This document shows, piece by piece, positions 27,178 to 35,261 of a stretch of 64,000 bases of DNA. Origin of the DNA: Shimia thalassica (lineage in GTDB: Bacteria; Pseudomonadota; Alphaproteobacteria; Rhodobacterales; Rhodobacteraceae); assembly GCF_001458215.1 (NCBI RefSeq), contig NZ_CYTW01000001.1, forward strand, positions 992,001 through 1,056,000. The letters are read 5' to 3'. The notes under the pieces were generated by a model. That model saw only the letters and a program-made list of their open reading frames with translations. It was not told the DNA's origin and made no database searches. How positions within the stretch are numbered: the first letter of the stretch is position 1; each line of letters starts with the position of its first letter. A program made the position numbers and the translations under genes.

Positions 27178-27351
27178 ATGTCTCCGGCGAAACTTGAACA
27201 AAGGGCGCTCAGTCTACTGAACACTTTCGAAAGTGCCGGTAAGACGGTTAGCCGTGTTTCTGTCGAAGGCAACCGGATCGAGATTGTACTGTCTAAGGGC
27301 GAGGATGCGGATGAATTTGATAGGATAGATATGCGCCATGGCAAAACGTGA
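27178..27351 (+). CDS. Small protein overlapping the integrase start
   Basis: A 57-residue frame from ATG 27178 whose last 14 bp overlap the integrase start. The product reads MSPAKLEQRALSLLNTF, then a VSVEGNRIEIVLSKG strand-turn-strand, and ends DEFDRIDMRHGKT. I recall similar short proteins directly upstream of integrases in Rhodobacteraceae islands, which supports a real gene, but this is from memory. Function is unknown; a recombination directionality or accessory role is a guess. The overlap suggests coupled translation. Confidence 0.65.
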   Translation: MSPAKLEQRALSLLNTFESAGKTVSRVSVEGNRIEIVLSKGEDADEFDRIDMRHGKT

Positions 27352-28342
27352 ACTACCCAAACACGTCTATAAGCAAAGAAACGGCCTCTATTTCCAACGT
27401 CGCGGCTGGCCTTCTCAAAAATTCAAAAACGAATTTGGAACGCCTGAGTTCTGGAAGGAATATTCAGATATCCTCTCAGGTAAAGAGAAACCAAAGCGCG
27501 TTGTTTCGCGCAACTTTGCGGCACTGATCAAAGATTATCGTGGGTCGCCTCGGTATATTAACCTCAAGCCTCGAACGGCTCTCGATTACGATAAGTATTT
27601 GGAATTCTTCCCGTCGATTATGAGCGGTGCAAACCCTGCTTCGATGAAGCGTAAAGACGTTATCCGGCTGCGAGATTCTAACGCAGATAAAGTCTATTTC
27701 GCCAACTATTCTCTGCGTGTCCTGCGGGTTCTCATGGAACACTGTGTTGATCTGGGATGGACAGAAACCAATCCCGCCAAGGGCGTTCCCGAACTCAAGA
27801 CGAAAAAGAAAGAGCGTGAACCATGGCCGCAAGCGCTGTTAGCGGCCTATCGCGTGTCTTGCCCTGTCGGCACCAGAGAGCGGCTTGTTATGGAACTGTG
27901 CGTCGGCACAGGCCAAAGGATCGGCGATGTACTGGAAATGCGCTGGTCCGATATTCAGGATGGCGCTTTCTTCGTTCGTCAGAACAAAACGAGCAAGGAA
28001 CTCTGGGTTCCGATTTTGCCTGAACTGCAAACGGCTTTGGATGCTGCCAGCCGCCATTCGGTGTTTATCCTTACGAATGAGCGGGGGACCAATCGTTGGT
28101 CCTATCGTGGGGCGTCACAGGCCGTGAGGAAGGTCAGAGATGCCATTGGGGCTTTGGGCTATGATATCCATAGCTGGCGCTACAACGCTGCCTGTGAGCT
28201 TCTAGAGGCGGGGTGCGCCGATGACCTGATTGCGGCTGTTACGGGCCAAAGCCCAGCAATGGTCCAGCACTATACCAAGAAGGTCAGACAGAAGATCAGG
28301 GCGGTTCAAGCCCAACAGATGCGGACGGATATGGCGCGGTGA
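27338..28342 (+). CDS. int: Tyrosine recombinase (island integrase)
   Basis: A 334-residue phage-type integrase. An N-terminal SAM-like core-binding domain (about residues 55-150) precedes the catalytic domain. Catalytic residues are Arg194 (GTGQRIGD), Lys217 (QNKTSK), His278 and Arg281 (HSWRYNAA) and Tyr312 (HYTKKVRQ). The position usually held by a second His/Lys reads TGQS, with Gln304. It points toward tRNA-Cys, about 350 nt away, whose 44-bp sequence is duplicated at the other end. It should catalyse integration and, with a helper, excision. The catalytic set looks intact. Confidence 0.93.
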   Translation: MAKRELPKHVYKQRNGLYFQRRGWPSQKFKNEFGTPEFWKEYSDILSGKEKPKRVVSRNFAALIKDYRGSPRYINLKPRTALDYDKYLEFFPSIMSGANPASMKRKDVIRLRDSNADKVYFANYSLRVLRVLMEHCVDLGWTETNPAKGVPELKTKKKEREPWPQALLAAYRVSCPVGTRERLVMELCVGTGQRIGDVLEMRWSDIQDGAFFVRQNKTSKELWVPILPELQTALDAASRHSVFILTNERGTNRWSYRGASQAVRKVRDAIGALGYDIHSWRYNAACELLEAGCADDLIAAVTGQSPAMVQHYTKKVRQKIRAVQAQQMRTDMAR

Positions 28343-28387
28343 AACTTATCTTAACATTAGCCTTGAGACCAAAGCACGGAATTTATC

Positions 28388-28600
28388 ATGTTTGAACTAG
28401 TCGCTCTCTTAGTCATTTTGCTTTTTGTGATCGGGCTTTTTATCGTTTTACCTGCACAAATGGCGAGCGGCCGTAATCGCAATCCGGTTGTTTGGGTGTT
28501 GATTTCTCTAGTTGGAAGTCCACTGCTTGCAATTCTACTTTTGTTAGCTCTGGGCGATGCACCGATTAACAAATCAGACGCAAGTATAATCGACGATTAG
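28388..28600 (+). CDS. Small membrane protein, function unknown
   Basis: A 70-residue frame with two clear hydrophobic segments (about residues 4-24 and 34-55) separated by a polar loop, ASGRNRNP, and ending in a charged tail. It starts 45 nt after the integrase stop inside the island. No obvious ribosome site is seen. The pattern of a two-span protein with a positive loop supports a real product. Function is unknown; a role tied to the island's defence module is speculation. Confidence 0.5.
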   Translation: MFELVALLVILLFVIGLFIVLPAQMASGRNRNPVVWVLISLVGSPLLAILLLLALGDAPINKSDASIIDD

Positions 28601-28630
28601 CGGTGTTTTGAGAACAGAACAAAAACAGAA

Positions 28631-28651
28631 TGTTTAGACAAATGTTTAGAC
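28631..28651 (+). repeat. Tandem TGTTTAGAC motifs near attR
   Basis: Two copies of TGTTTAGAC (28631-28639 and 28643-28651) lie 48 bp from the right attachment repeat. The same 9-mer occurs at 23233-23241 near the left repeat and at 26648-26656. The spacing fits arm-type binding sites of the integrase or an accessory protein. Confidence 0.5.
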
Positions 28652-28698
28652 TAGCGAATTCTATTTCGCGTGAATTCATCTAAATCATTGAAAACAAA

Positions 28699-28742
28699 TG
28701 GAGGCGAGTACCGGAATCGAACCGGTGTACACGGATTTGCAA
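28699..28742 (-). repeat. attR: 44-bp direct repeat inside tRNA-Cys
   Basis: Identical to 23115-23158. It covers the tRNA from the anticodon loop to the encoded CCA and marks the right island boundary. Confidence 0.93.
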
Positions 28743-28772
28743 TCCGCTGCGTCACCACTCCGCCAACTCGCC
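28699..28772 (-). tRNA. tRNA-Cys (GCA)
   Basis: A 74-nt gene including an encoded CCA. Acceptor strands GGCGAGT and ACTCGCC pair fully. The anticodon stem GCGGA/TCCGT encloses loop TTGCAAA with anticodon GCA. The T arm has ACCGG-TTCGATT-CCGGT. The 3' half doubles as attR, and the integrated element restored it, so the gene stays functional. Confidence 0.97.
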
Positions 28773-29005
28773 TGCCTTGTGGTGCCGAAGCACTTAACTT
28801 GTCCGCGCAGCCGGTGCAAGCCCTCTGAGTGAATATCACGGGAGAAACCTGTGTGGTGGGGGTTAATGGGACGAGCGGGGAAGTGCCTGTGTTTCGGGCT
28901 ATCGTTTGTTGGCGAACTATAAGACATGAAAAAGTCGTGGAGTGGAGTCGTGCTTCGTGCCATGATTGAGCCAATTTTTTAAGGTCATATTTTTGGAGGA
29001 ATACA

Positions 29006-31270
29006 ATGCCTGCCGGATCAATCAATCAAACACCTATTGCCGAAGACGATCTTTATGGGGCTTCCAGCCGGATACTTTTTGTCTCCGATAGTGGCGCGGG
29101 TCGAGGGATCGCGCGAGCTTTGCGCGCCGACGGATATGACGTGGACGGCGCCATTGACGACTTTGCCAGCGGATCGAACCCGGCTTTGTTGCAGGACCTC
29201 TCCGACTATGGAGCCATATTCTGGAGCGCATCTGGCAATTCATCTGGAGATAGGCACACCGATTCTGCCGTATTTGACAACCTAACCAACTTTGTCACGA
29301 ACGGAGGGCGTGTTTTTGTGACGGGCTATGACTCTGTGGCAAGTCCAGGCGATCCGCAATTGATAGCATTCCTCGGAGGTACGCGCAGCAGTGATTATGG
29401 CCATCCTGGCCTCATTTCCGGGGAGGGCAACAGCCTGACAACGGGCGTAGTAGACATCACGGCAATTCAGCCGTCCGGATACTTCTATGATCTTGATACG
29501 TTGTACGTTGACGCAACTTTGGGCACCGAGATTGTTGTACCCAGCAGCTATGGTGGAACGGGGGCCTCTTGGAGTTTGCGCACGCTGGGAGAAGGCGAAA
29601 TCGCCTATGTGTCGAACGGCAGCTACGGCAGTACTGGAGGCCACCCTAGTTGGGAAAACATGTCGGACGGGGGCGCAGGAGTCTACAATGCCGCTATTCG
29701 AAATTTTGCTAATGCGGCGGGTCAAAGTTTGCTGGTGAGCGCAAACCATGTGGGTACGATAGACGTTGCTGAATTGCTTGAAAACGACAGTGATCCCGAT
29801 GATGAGCCCGTGACGGTAACGGGTGTATCTGCCACAAGCGCACTGGGTGCGGCGATCACGTTGAACACAGATGGTACAATTACATATGACCCATCGGGGG
29901 TTGCGTTGATCCAAGCGCTAGATGAAGCCGACCGTGAAGAAGACAGTTTTACCTACACGATCAGCGACGGGTTTGGTGGAACTGATACCGCCACAGTGTC
30001 GCTGCGTGTGAACGGGGTGGACGATGTGCCTGTGCTAACGGGGGCGATTGACCCGCTGAGTGCTTTTGTCGAAGAGGATTTTGCGTTTCAGGTTCCACGC
30101 GATTTGTTCACAGATTTGTCGGGCGGATCCATCACCTATGACATTCAGATGGCGGATGGATCGGATCTTCCGGATTGGCTTGTTTTTGACGAGTCCTCGC
30201 GCACGATGAGCTTTGAAGCGAACGCCCCTCTTGATGCACGAGGCGCGTTTGACATGCGCGTTACCGGGACGGAAGTCGACGGTCAGGCCTCGGACACCGA
30301 CTTTACGCTGACGCTGGTGGGCGGGGAGCTTTTTGAAGGTACTGATGGAGATGATGCCCTGTCCGGGTTTGCCGGACCTGATACCCTTTGGGGATTTGAT
30401 GGGGCGGACACGATTTCGGGCGACGGGCGCGCCGATGATATTAACGGTGGTCTGGGCACAGACAGCCTGGATGGCGGCGAGGGCAATGACACCATCGCAG
30501 GAGGGGCGGGCGACGATACCGCAACCGGTGGCGCGGGGCATGACGATATGTTCGGCGGCGACGGTGCCGATGACCTGAACGGAGAGGACGGCGACGATTA
30601 CATCTTTGGTCTGGCTGGTGCCGATTTGATCCTTGGCGGAGAGGGGCGTGATACGCTTGGTGGCGGCGATGATGACGATGAACTGCACGGCGAAGCAGGC
30701 GCAGACCGCATCGGTGGCGGCAACGGGAACGACGTGATCTTTGGCGATGAGGACAATGGTGGGTCTGGACGGGATACGTTGTACGGCGGCGAAGGCAATG
30801 ACAGCCTGTATGGCGGTGGCGGGCACGATTTCCTGCATGGCAATGACGGTGATGACCTGCTGCGCGGCGGGTATGGAAATGACACACTGCGTGGTGGCGA
30901 TGGTGACGACTTCCTGTTCGGGGGCTTGGGTCGTGACTCGGTAACGGGTGGGGCGGGCGCCGACTTTTTCTTCGTGTCAGATGAACCGGGCGATACGTTG
31001 CGCATTCGGGATTATTCCGCGGCCGAGGGAGACGCGGTTGTCTTTGATGGCACCCTTGTCAGTGCAGATGAATTCCATATGCGTTCTGACCGCAGCGTGA
31101 TTATCGGCGCAGACGGCGAGACGGATGTGAACATCTACAACACGGTTCTGTATTGGAACGATCAGGCGGTTGTCTACTTTGACGGCCACGAAGGGTTGGA
31201 CGAGGTTGTGTTGCGGTTGCCCACGCCGGATCAATCCGGAACCATTATCACGTTTGATCTTCTGGGCTGA
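29006..31270 (+). CDS. RTX-type calcium-binding secreted protein with N-terminal flavodoxin-like domain
   Basis: A 754-residue acidic protein. Residues about 20-235 resemble a Rossmann-like ThuA/glutaminase-type fold: SRILFVSDSGAGRGIARALRADGYDV, then repeated small strands and glycine-rich loops. Residues about 255-340 look like a cadherin-like/VCBS module (NDSDPDDEPVTVTGV, FTYTISDGFGG). Residues about 345-435 look like a second Ig/cadherin-like domain. Residues about 440-655 contain many GGxGxDxL-type RTX repeats that bind Ca2+. No N-terminal signal peptide is seen, which fits C-terminal-signal type I secretion, although no transporter is nearby. GGAGGAA precedes the ATG. Function (adhesin, enzyme or surface protein) is unknown. 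Confidence 0.85.
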   Translation: MPAGSINQTPIAEDDLYGASSRILFVSDSGAGRGIARALRADGYDVDGAIDDFASGSNPALLQDLSDYGAIFWSASGNSSGDRHTDSAVFDNLTNFVTNGGRVFVTGYDSVASPGDPQLIAFLGGTRSSDYGHPGLISGEGNSLTTGVVDITAIQPSGYFYDLDTLYVDATLGTEIVVPSSYGGTGASWSLRTLGEGEIAYVSNGSYGSTGGHPSWENMSDGGAGVYNAAIRNFANAAGQSLLVSANHVGTIDVAELLENDSDPDDEPVTVTGVSATSALGAAITLNTDGTITYDPSGVALIQALDEADREEDSFTYTISDGFGGTDTATVSLRVNGVDDVPVLTGAIDPLSAFVEEDFAFQVPRDLFTDLSGGSITYDIQMADGSDLPDWLVFDESSRTMSFEANAPLDARGAFDMRVTGTEVDGQASDTDFTLTLVGGELFEGTDGDDALSGFAGPDTLWGFDGADTISGDGRADDINGGLGTDSLDGGEGNDTIAGGAGDDTATGGAGHDDMFGGDGADDLNGEDGDDYIFGLAGADLILGGEGRDTLGGGDDDDELHGEAGADRIGGGNGNDVIFGDEDNGGSGRDTLYGGEGNDSLYGGGGHDFLHGNDGDDLLRGGYGNDTLRGGDGDDFLFGGLGRDSVTGGAGADFFFVSDEPGDTLRIRDYSAAEGDAVVFDGTLVSADEFHMRSDRSVIIGADGETDVNIYNTVLYWNDQAVVYFDGHEGLDEVVLRLPTPDQSGTIITFDLLG

Positions 31271-31305
31271 CCACTTCCAGGCTGATGATCCGTTCAAAAA
31301 TACTC

Positions 31306-31337
31306 AACGTGCCCCGCAATTGCAGGGCACGTTTTTT
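31306..31337. terminator. Bidirectional terminator between the RTX and P-type ATPase genes
   Basis: The stem AACGTGCCC/GGGCACGTT is followed on + by six T. On the minus strand the same stem is followed within four bases by a T-rich run. It serves both converging genes. Confidence 0.85.
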
Positions 31338-31338
31338 G

Positions 31339-33576
31339 TCATGCCTTCAACAGTCGAAGCGCGTTGGCCACAACCGCCAGAGAGACACCGACATCTGCCG
31401 CAATGGCACCCCACATTGATGCCAGGCCCAACGCGGTAAGCCCCACAAAGATGGCCTTGGTAACAAGCGCAAAAACGATGTTCTGCCTGATCACGGACAT
31501 GGTCCGGCGTGAGTGGTTGATCAGCCAAGGAATTTTGGAGATGTCATCACTCATCAGGGCAATATCCGCCGTTTCGATAGCAGCGTCCGACCCAATCGCG
31601 CCCATTGCGATGGCAAAATCTGCGCGGGCCATGGCCGGGGCGTCGTTCACGCCGTCCCCGATCATCGCAACCACGGGATAGGTTTCTGACAAAGCCTCGA
31701 TTGCGTCCACCTTGTCTTGCGGAAGCAAACCGGCCCTTGTTTCATCTATGCCCACCTCTTTGGCTACTACACTTGCCGTTTTGGGATTGTCCCCCGTCAG
31801 CATCACGATTTTTGACAGACCCTGTTTGTGAAGCGCGCTGATCACGGCGTGTGCTTCGGGGCGAATGCGATCTCTGACTTCCAGCAACCCGAGCAAGGTC
31901 TCGCCCGTTCCGACTGCAACCAACGTGCTGCCTGCCTCTTCGATCTGGGCGAGCTGGGCCTCGGGTAGCACACAGTTTTTTCGGGCGGCCATACGGGCGG
32001 ACCCTAACCAGACCTGTTCTCCACTAACGCTGCCTTCGATCCCCATTCCGGGAATGGACTGTGAGTTTTGCGCAGCCACAACGCCCTTTGCATCCGGATG
32101 TGCAAGGATGGCAAGGGCCAAGGGGTGGGACGAGTGCGCCTCAAGCGCAGCTGCGGTTGCAACCACTTCGCGGGCGGAGGCCTGTGACGGGAACACCTCT
32201 GCGACATGCGGTTTGCCTTCGGTCAATGTCCCTGTTTTGTCCATGGCAAGCGCTGCAAGGCGCGACGGAAGTTCAATATAGGCGCCGCCTTTGACCAGCA
32301 CCCCGTTTCGGGCCGCAGCAGCAAGTGCTGCAACAATGGAGACCGGCGTCGAAATCACAAGCGCACAGGGGCAGGCAATCACCAGCAAGACAAGTGCGTT
32401 GTAAAGCCATCCTGCCCAGTCCCCATCCATCAACAACGGCGGAAGCACCGCCAAGATGGCGGCCAATCCCATAACAACAGGGGTATAGATCCGCGCAAAC
32501 CGCGTGACCCATTGTTCGACATTGGCGCGGCGCGCATGTGCCTCGTTTACCATGATCGTGATTTTCGCCAAAACCGTATCCGTCGCGAGGGCTGTCGCAC
32601 GAACCGTCAATGTCCCGTCGCCATTAATAGTCCCGGCAAAAACGCCGTCTCCGGCCTCTTTGGGCACAAGGGCGCTTTCACCCGTGATGGGGGCCTGATC
32701 CACCGCGCCGCTGCCGTCTACGACCTCTCCATCCAGAGGGATACGATCCCCCGCTCGGACCACAAACCGATCCCCGATCTGCACCTCTGCTGCCAGCACT
32801 TCGATGTCTGACCCGTCTTTCTGGATTACCCGCGCGGTTGTAGGCGCCAGATCCAGAAGGGCAGAGACCGCATCGCGCGCCCGCCCGACACTCCAACTCT
32901 CAAGGGTCAGAGACAGCGTAAACAGAAATGCCACGGTCGCGGCCTCAAAGTACTCTCCCAATACAATCGCGCCCGCAATCGCGACCATCATCAACAGGTT
33001 CATATCCGGGGACAAACGCTTGAGTGCGTAAAGGGCTTTGGGCGCGATCTGCCAGACACCACACAAAGTGGCGAGCAAAAACGCGAGCACTTCGGGCATC
33101 GGCATCGGTACGTCGCCATGTCTCGCAAAAACATGCGCAAACCCTGCCGCGCCTGCTTCGACACCATGATATGCCAAACCTGCCCCCCAGAACGCGGCGG
33201 CAAGCATCGTTACATTTTTTTGTCGTTTGATCTGTGCCCGATGGTCGGCCTCGGCGGTTTGGGCATCCCAGGGTTTCGCGCGCATTCCGGTTTGCGCAAC
33301 AAGGCGCAGGACCTCTTCATCCGGTACGGGTTGCGCGGTCTCCAAAACGGTCATGCGCGCGTTTAGGATATCAAAGGCAAGATGGGCTTCGCCTCCCAAC
33401 GCGGGCCCCAGTGCCTTGTTCAGGATGGCAACCTCTTCGGCGCAATCCAAACCCGTGACCCGAAAACTGCGCCCCTTGTCGATCGACGCGTCTGCAGGGG
33501 GGGGAACTGCGCCACAGCACCCACCTGTGTCAGAAACAGATGAAGCGCAAGTCTGGATGGCAAGATCATGCGGCAT
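31339..33576 (-). CDS. Zn/Cd/Pb-exporting P-type ATPase (P1B-type)
   Basis: A 745-residue heavy-metal pump. The N-terminal tail has Cys10 and the pair Cys20-Cys21. A metal-binding-like domain follows with GLDCAEE (Cys45), where the usual CxxC is CxxE. It has the actuator motif TGES (298-301), the transmembrane metal site CPC (402-404) and the phosphorylation site DKTGT (446-450). The CPC motif and the MerR-type regulator next door support export of Zn(II), Cd(II) or Pb(II) rather than copper. It acts in the inner membrane. The promoter lies in the spacer to the divergent regulator gene. Confidence 0.92.
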   Translation of the reverse strand: MPHDLAIQTCASSVSDTGGCCGAVPPPADASIDKGRSFRVTGLDCAEEVAILNKALGPALGGEAHLAFDILNARMTVLETAQPVPDEEVLRLVAQTGMRAKPWDAQTAEADHRAQIKRQKNVTMLAAAFWGAGLAYHGVEAGAAGFAHVFARHGDVPMPMPEVLAFLLATLCGVWQIAPKALYALKRLSPDMNLLMMVAIAGAIVLGEYFEAATVAFLFTLSLTLESWSVGRARDAVSALLDLAPTTARVIQKDGSDIEVLAAEVQIGDRFVVRAGDRIPLDGEVVDGSGAVDQAPITGESALVPKEAGDGVFAGTINGDGTLTVRATALATDTVLAKITIMVNEAHARRANVEQWVTRFARIYTPVVMGLAAILAVLPPLLMDGDWAGWLYNALVLLVIACPCALVISTPVSIVAALAAAARNGVLVKGGAYIELPSRLAALAMDKTGTLTEGKPHVAEVFPSQASAREVVATAAALEAHSSHPLALAILAHPDAKGVVAAQNSQSIPGMGIEGSVSGEQVWLGSARMAARKNCVLPEAQLAQIEEAGSTLVAVGTGETLLGLLEVRDRIRPEAHAVISALHKQGLSKIVMLTGDNPKTASVVAKEVGIDETRAGLLPQDKVDAIEALSETYPVVAMIGDGVNDAPAMARADFAIAMGAIGSDAAIETADIALMSDDISKIPWLINHSRRTMSVIRQNIVFALVTKAIFVGLTALGLASMWGAIAADVGVSLAVVANALRLLKA

Positions 33577-33605
33577 GAGAAACTCCGAAAGTGTGATTCC
33601 TTGGC

Positions 33606-33636
33606 AGGTTACGACCTCTAGCCGCTAGAGCTTCAA
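33606..33636 (-). promoter_or_regulatory. MerR-type promoter/operator of the P-type ATPase gene
   Basis: Read on the minus strand: -35 TTGAAG, a 19-nt spacer and -10 TAACCT. The spacer contains a perfect dyad CTCTAG-CGG-CTAGAG (33616-33630). The over-long 19-bp spacer with a central dyad is the hallmark of promoters activated by MerR-family regulators through DNA distortion. Confidence 0.85.
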
Positions 33637-33714
33637 GCGTGTTTTTCATGTTTATTGATTTGTTTGCAGGTGGCGCTTTGGGGTAAATCAAGAGCCATGG
33701 AAGGTTTAGATAAA

Positions 33715-34143
33715 ATGCTCACAATTGGCGCACTGTCCCGCAAAACCGGCACCAAGGTGCAAACAATTCGATACTATGAACAGATTAACCTGCTGCCCGA
33801 ACCAGAGCGCACGGCAGGAGGGCAGCGTCGCTATCGCAACACGGATCTCGACCGGCTGTCGTTTATCCGCCACGGGCGACAACTCGGATTTTCCCTTGAA
33901 GCGATCCGCGAGCTATTGACCTTGGCCGATCATCCCCAGCAGTCCTGCTCGCAAGCGGATTCCATCGCAAGACGGCAGCTGGAGCAGGTGCAGCAACGTC
34001 TCTTACGTCTCAAGGCGCTAGAGCAGGAACTCCAACGCATGATTTCCGAGTGCACTGGCGGTGACTCTGGCGATTGTCGCGTGCTGGAAGTGTTGCGGGA
34101 TCATTCCGAATGCCTGACGGATCACAACAATATCGGGGAATGA
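33715..34143 (+). CDS. MerR-family metal-responsive regulator (ZntR/PbrR-like)
   Basis: A 142-residue regulator: an N-terminal MerR helix-turn-helix (LTIGALSRKTGTKVQTIRYY), a dimerisation helix and a C-terminal loop with cysteines at QSCSQADS, SECTGGDSGDCR and HSECLTD, suited to bind a divalent soft metal. GAAGG lies upstream of the ATG at 33715; an ATG at 33697 would add six residues. It diverges from the P-type ATPase and should activate it through the 19-bp-spacer promoter between them. Confidence 0.9.
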   Translation: MLTIGALSRKTGTKVQTIRYYEQINLLPEPERTAGGQRRYRNTDLDRLSFIRHGRQLGFSLEAIRELLTLADHPQQSCSQADSIARRQLEQVQQRLLRLKALEQELQRMISECTGGDSGDCRVLEVLRDHSECLTDHNNIGE

Positions 34144-34252
34144 ACCTGTCCAAAACCGAGGCGGGTGGTCTGGAAACGTCATAAATGCGTCGCCGGCCTT
34201 GTTTATTTTGTGATGTGTTCCGGTGTTTCCTGCAAAGGAACAGGGCCGTGTC

Positions 34253-35131
34253 ATGGCCTCTAAACGGCAAACGGCGCGATGGGGCGAGAAGATGCAAAAC
34301 AAACTGCTGCTGATAATTCTGGACGGCGTCCCGTTGAAAAACTGGGACCTGTTTGGCAATCTCGAAGGGTGGGTTGACGCCGGCGAAGCCCGAAAATGGC
34401 GCATGCGCTCTGTTTTGCCTTCCACGTCGGCAAGCTGTTACGCGTCAATTCACACAGGGGTTGCTCCGGCCATTCACGGGGTCACGGGCAATGACAATAC
34501 CTTCAAGGTCCAACAACCGGATATTTTCGGGCAGGTGCGGGCCTCTGGCGGCGTCACAGGCGCCGTAACCCATTCCTACTGGTCAGAGTTCTTCAACAGG
34601 GCCCCGTTCGACCCTGTGCGCGATCTGGAATACGACGAACCGGACAGCGCTTCGATCAATCACGGTCGGTTTCACTCGATGACGGGCTACGGCATGATAA
34701 ACCAGATGACGCCCTCGGATGCCGACCTGTTCGCAACGCTCACAATGCTGACCGAACGGTTTGACCTGAACTATGGCATTTTGCACACCTGCACGCTGGA
34801 CTCATTGGGCCACCGTTTCCGGCATGATTGCTATGAAATGGACAATGCGATTTTCCATCTGGACGAAAAGCTCGCTCAATATCTGATCCGGTGGCGTGCC
34901 GCGGGATACGAGGTGATTGTCACGGCCGATCATGGCCAAAACGACCGGGGACACCATGGCGGGCGCAGCCCCGAACAACAGGATTTCGCGCTCTATTACT
35001 TCGGTTCCGCTGAAGGCGTCGCCATCGAGACCCTTCTGGATCAACGACAACTCGCCCCAACTGTCCTGACGCGCTTGGGGTCAAAGGTTCCTGACACAAT
35101 GAAACATGAAAGCTTCCTCGCCGCGCCGTAA
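34253..35131 (+). CDS. Alkaline-phosphatase-fold phosphodiesterase/nucleotide pyrophosphatase family protein
   Basis: About 292 residues of the type I phosphodiesterase/nucleotide pyrophosphatase superfamily. Metal-binding elements: LLLIILDGVP at the start, PSTSASCYASIHTG, which holds the Ser/Thr nucleophile region, then HTCTLDSLGHRF and VTADHGQNDRGHHGG near the end. An internal ATG at 34292 (giving MQNKLLLIILDG) is also plausible and may be the real start. No signal peptide is seen, so it is probably cytoplasmic. The substrate is unknown. Confidence 0.75.
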   Translation: MASKRQTARWGEKMQNKLLLIILDGVPLKNWDLFGNLEGWVDAGEARKWRMRSVLPSTSASCYASIHTGVAPAIHGVTGNDNTFKVQQPDIFGQVRASGGVTGAVTHSYWSEFFNRAPFDPVRDLEYDEPDSASINHGRFHSMTGYGMINQMTPSDADLFATLTMLTERFDLNYGILHTCTLDSLGHRFRHDCYEMDNAIFHLDEKLAQYLIRWRAAGYEVIVTADHGQNDRGHHGGRSPEQQDFALYYFGSAEGVAIETLLDQRQLAPTVLTRLGSKVPDTMKHESFLAAP

Positions 35132-35207
35132 CCTTCTTCTGGCCCCAAATATCCCGGAGCGCGAGGCAGAGCCTCGCATCTGCGCCAATGGTCTCGACTA
35201 AAGTAAA

Positions 35208-35237
35208 ACGGCCCGGGGCATCTCTGCCCCGGGCCGT
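35208..35237 (-). terminator. Terminator after the NhaD-like gene
   Basis: A 13-bp perfect GC-rich stem (ACGGCCCGGGGCA and its complement) with a TCTC loop. On the minus strand it is followed by TTTTACTTT. It lies 24 nt after the stop of the ion transporter gene. Confidence 0.8.
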
Positions 35238-35261
35238 ATCCGTGTCAGATCTTGTCACCCC

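Larger units (their letters stand above)
23115..28742. mobile_element. Integrative island in tRNA-Cys with an AAA/TOPRIM defence-like module
   Basis: A stretch of about 5.6 kb lies between two identical 44-bp direct repeats that match the 3' half of tRNA-Cys up to the anticodon loop. A tyrosine integrase lies next to the right end, as usual for tRNA-targeted islands. The enclosed DNA is visibly richer in A+T than its flanks. Contents: an RNase H-fold protein, a small coupled ORF, a TOPRIM protein, an AAA ATPase, a small ORF overlapping the integrase, the integrase and a small membrane protein. There are no phage structural, replication or conjugation genes, so movement may need a helper, or the element may be a reduced remnant. 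Confidence 0.88.

Noticed and set aside
30340..30960. Dense short repeats that might suggest a CRISPR or satellite array
   Set aside because: They are in-frame nine-residue RTX repeats inside the large calcium-binding protein gene; unit sequences vary and there are no spacers.
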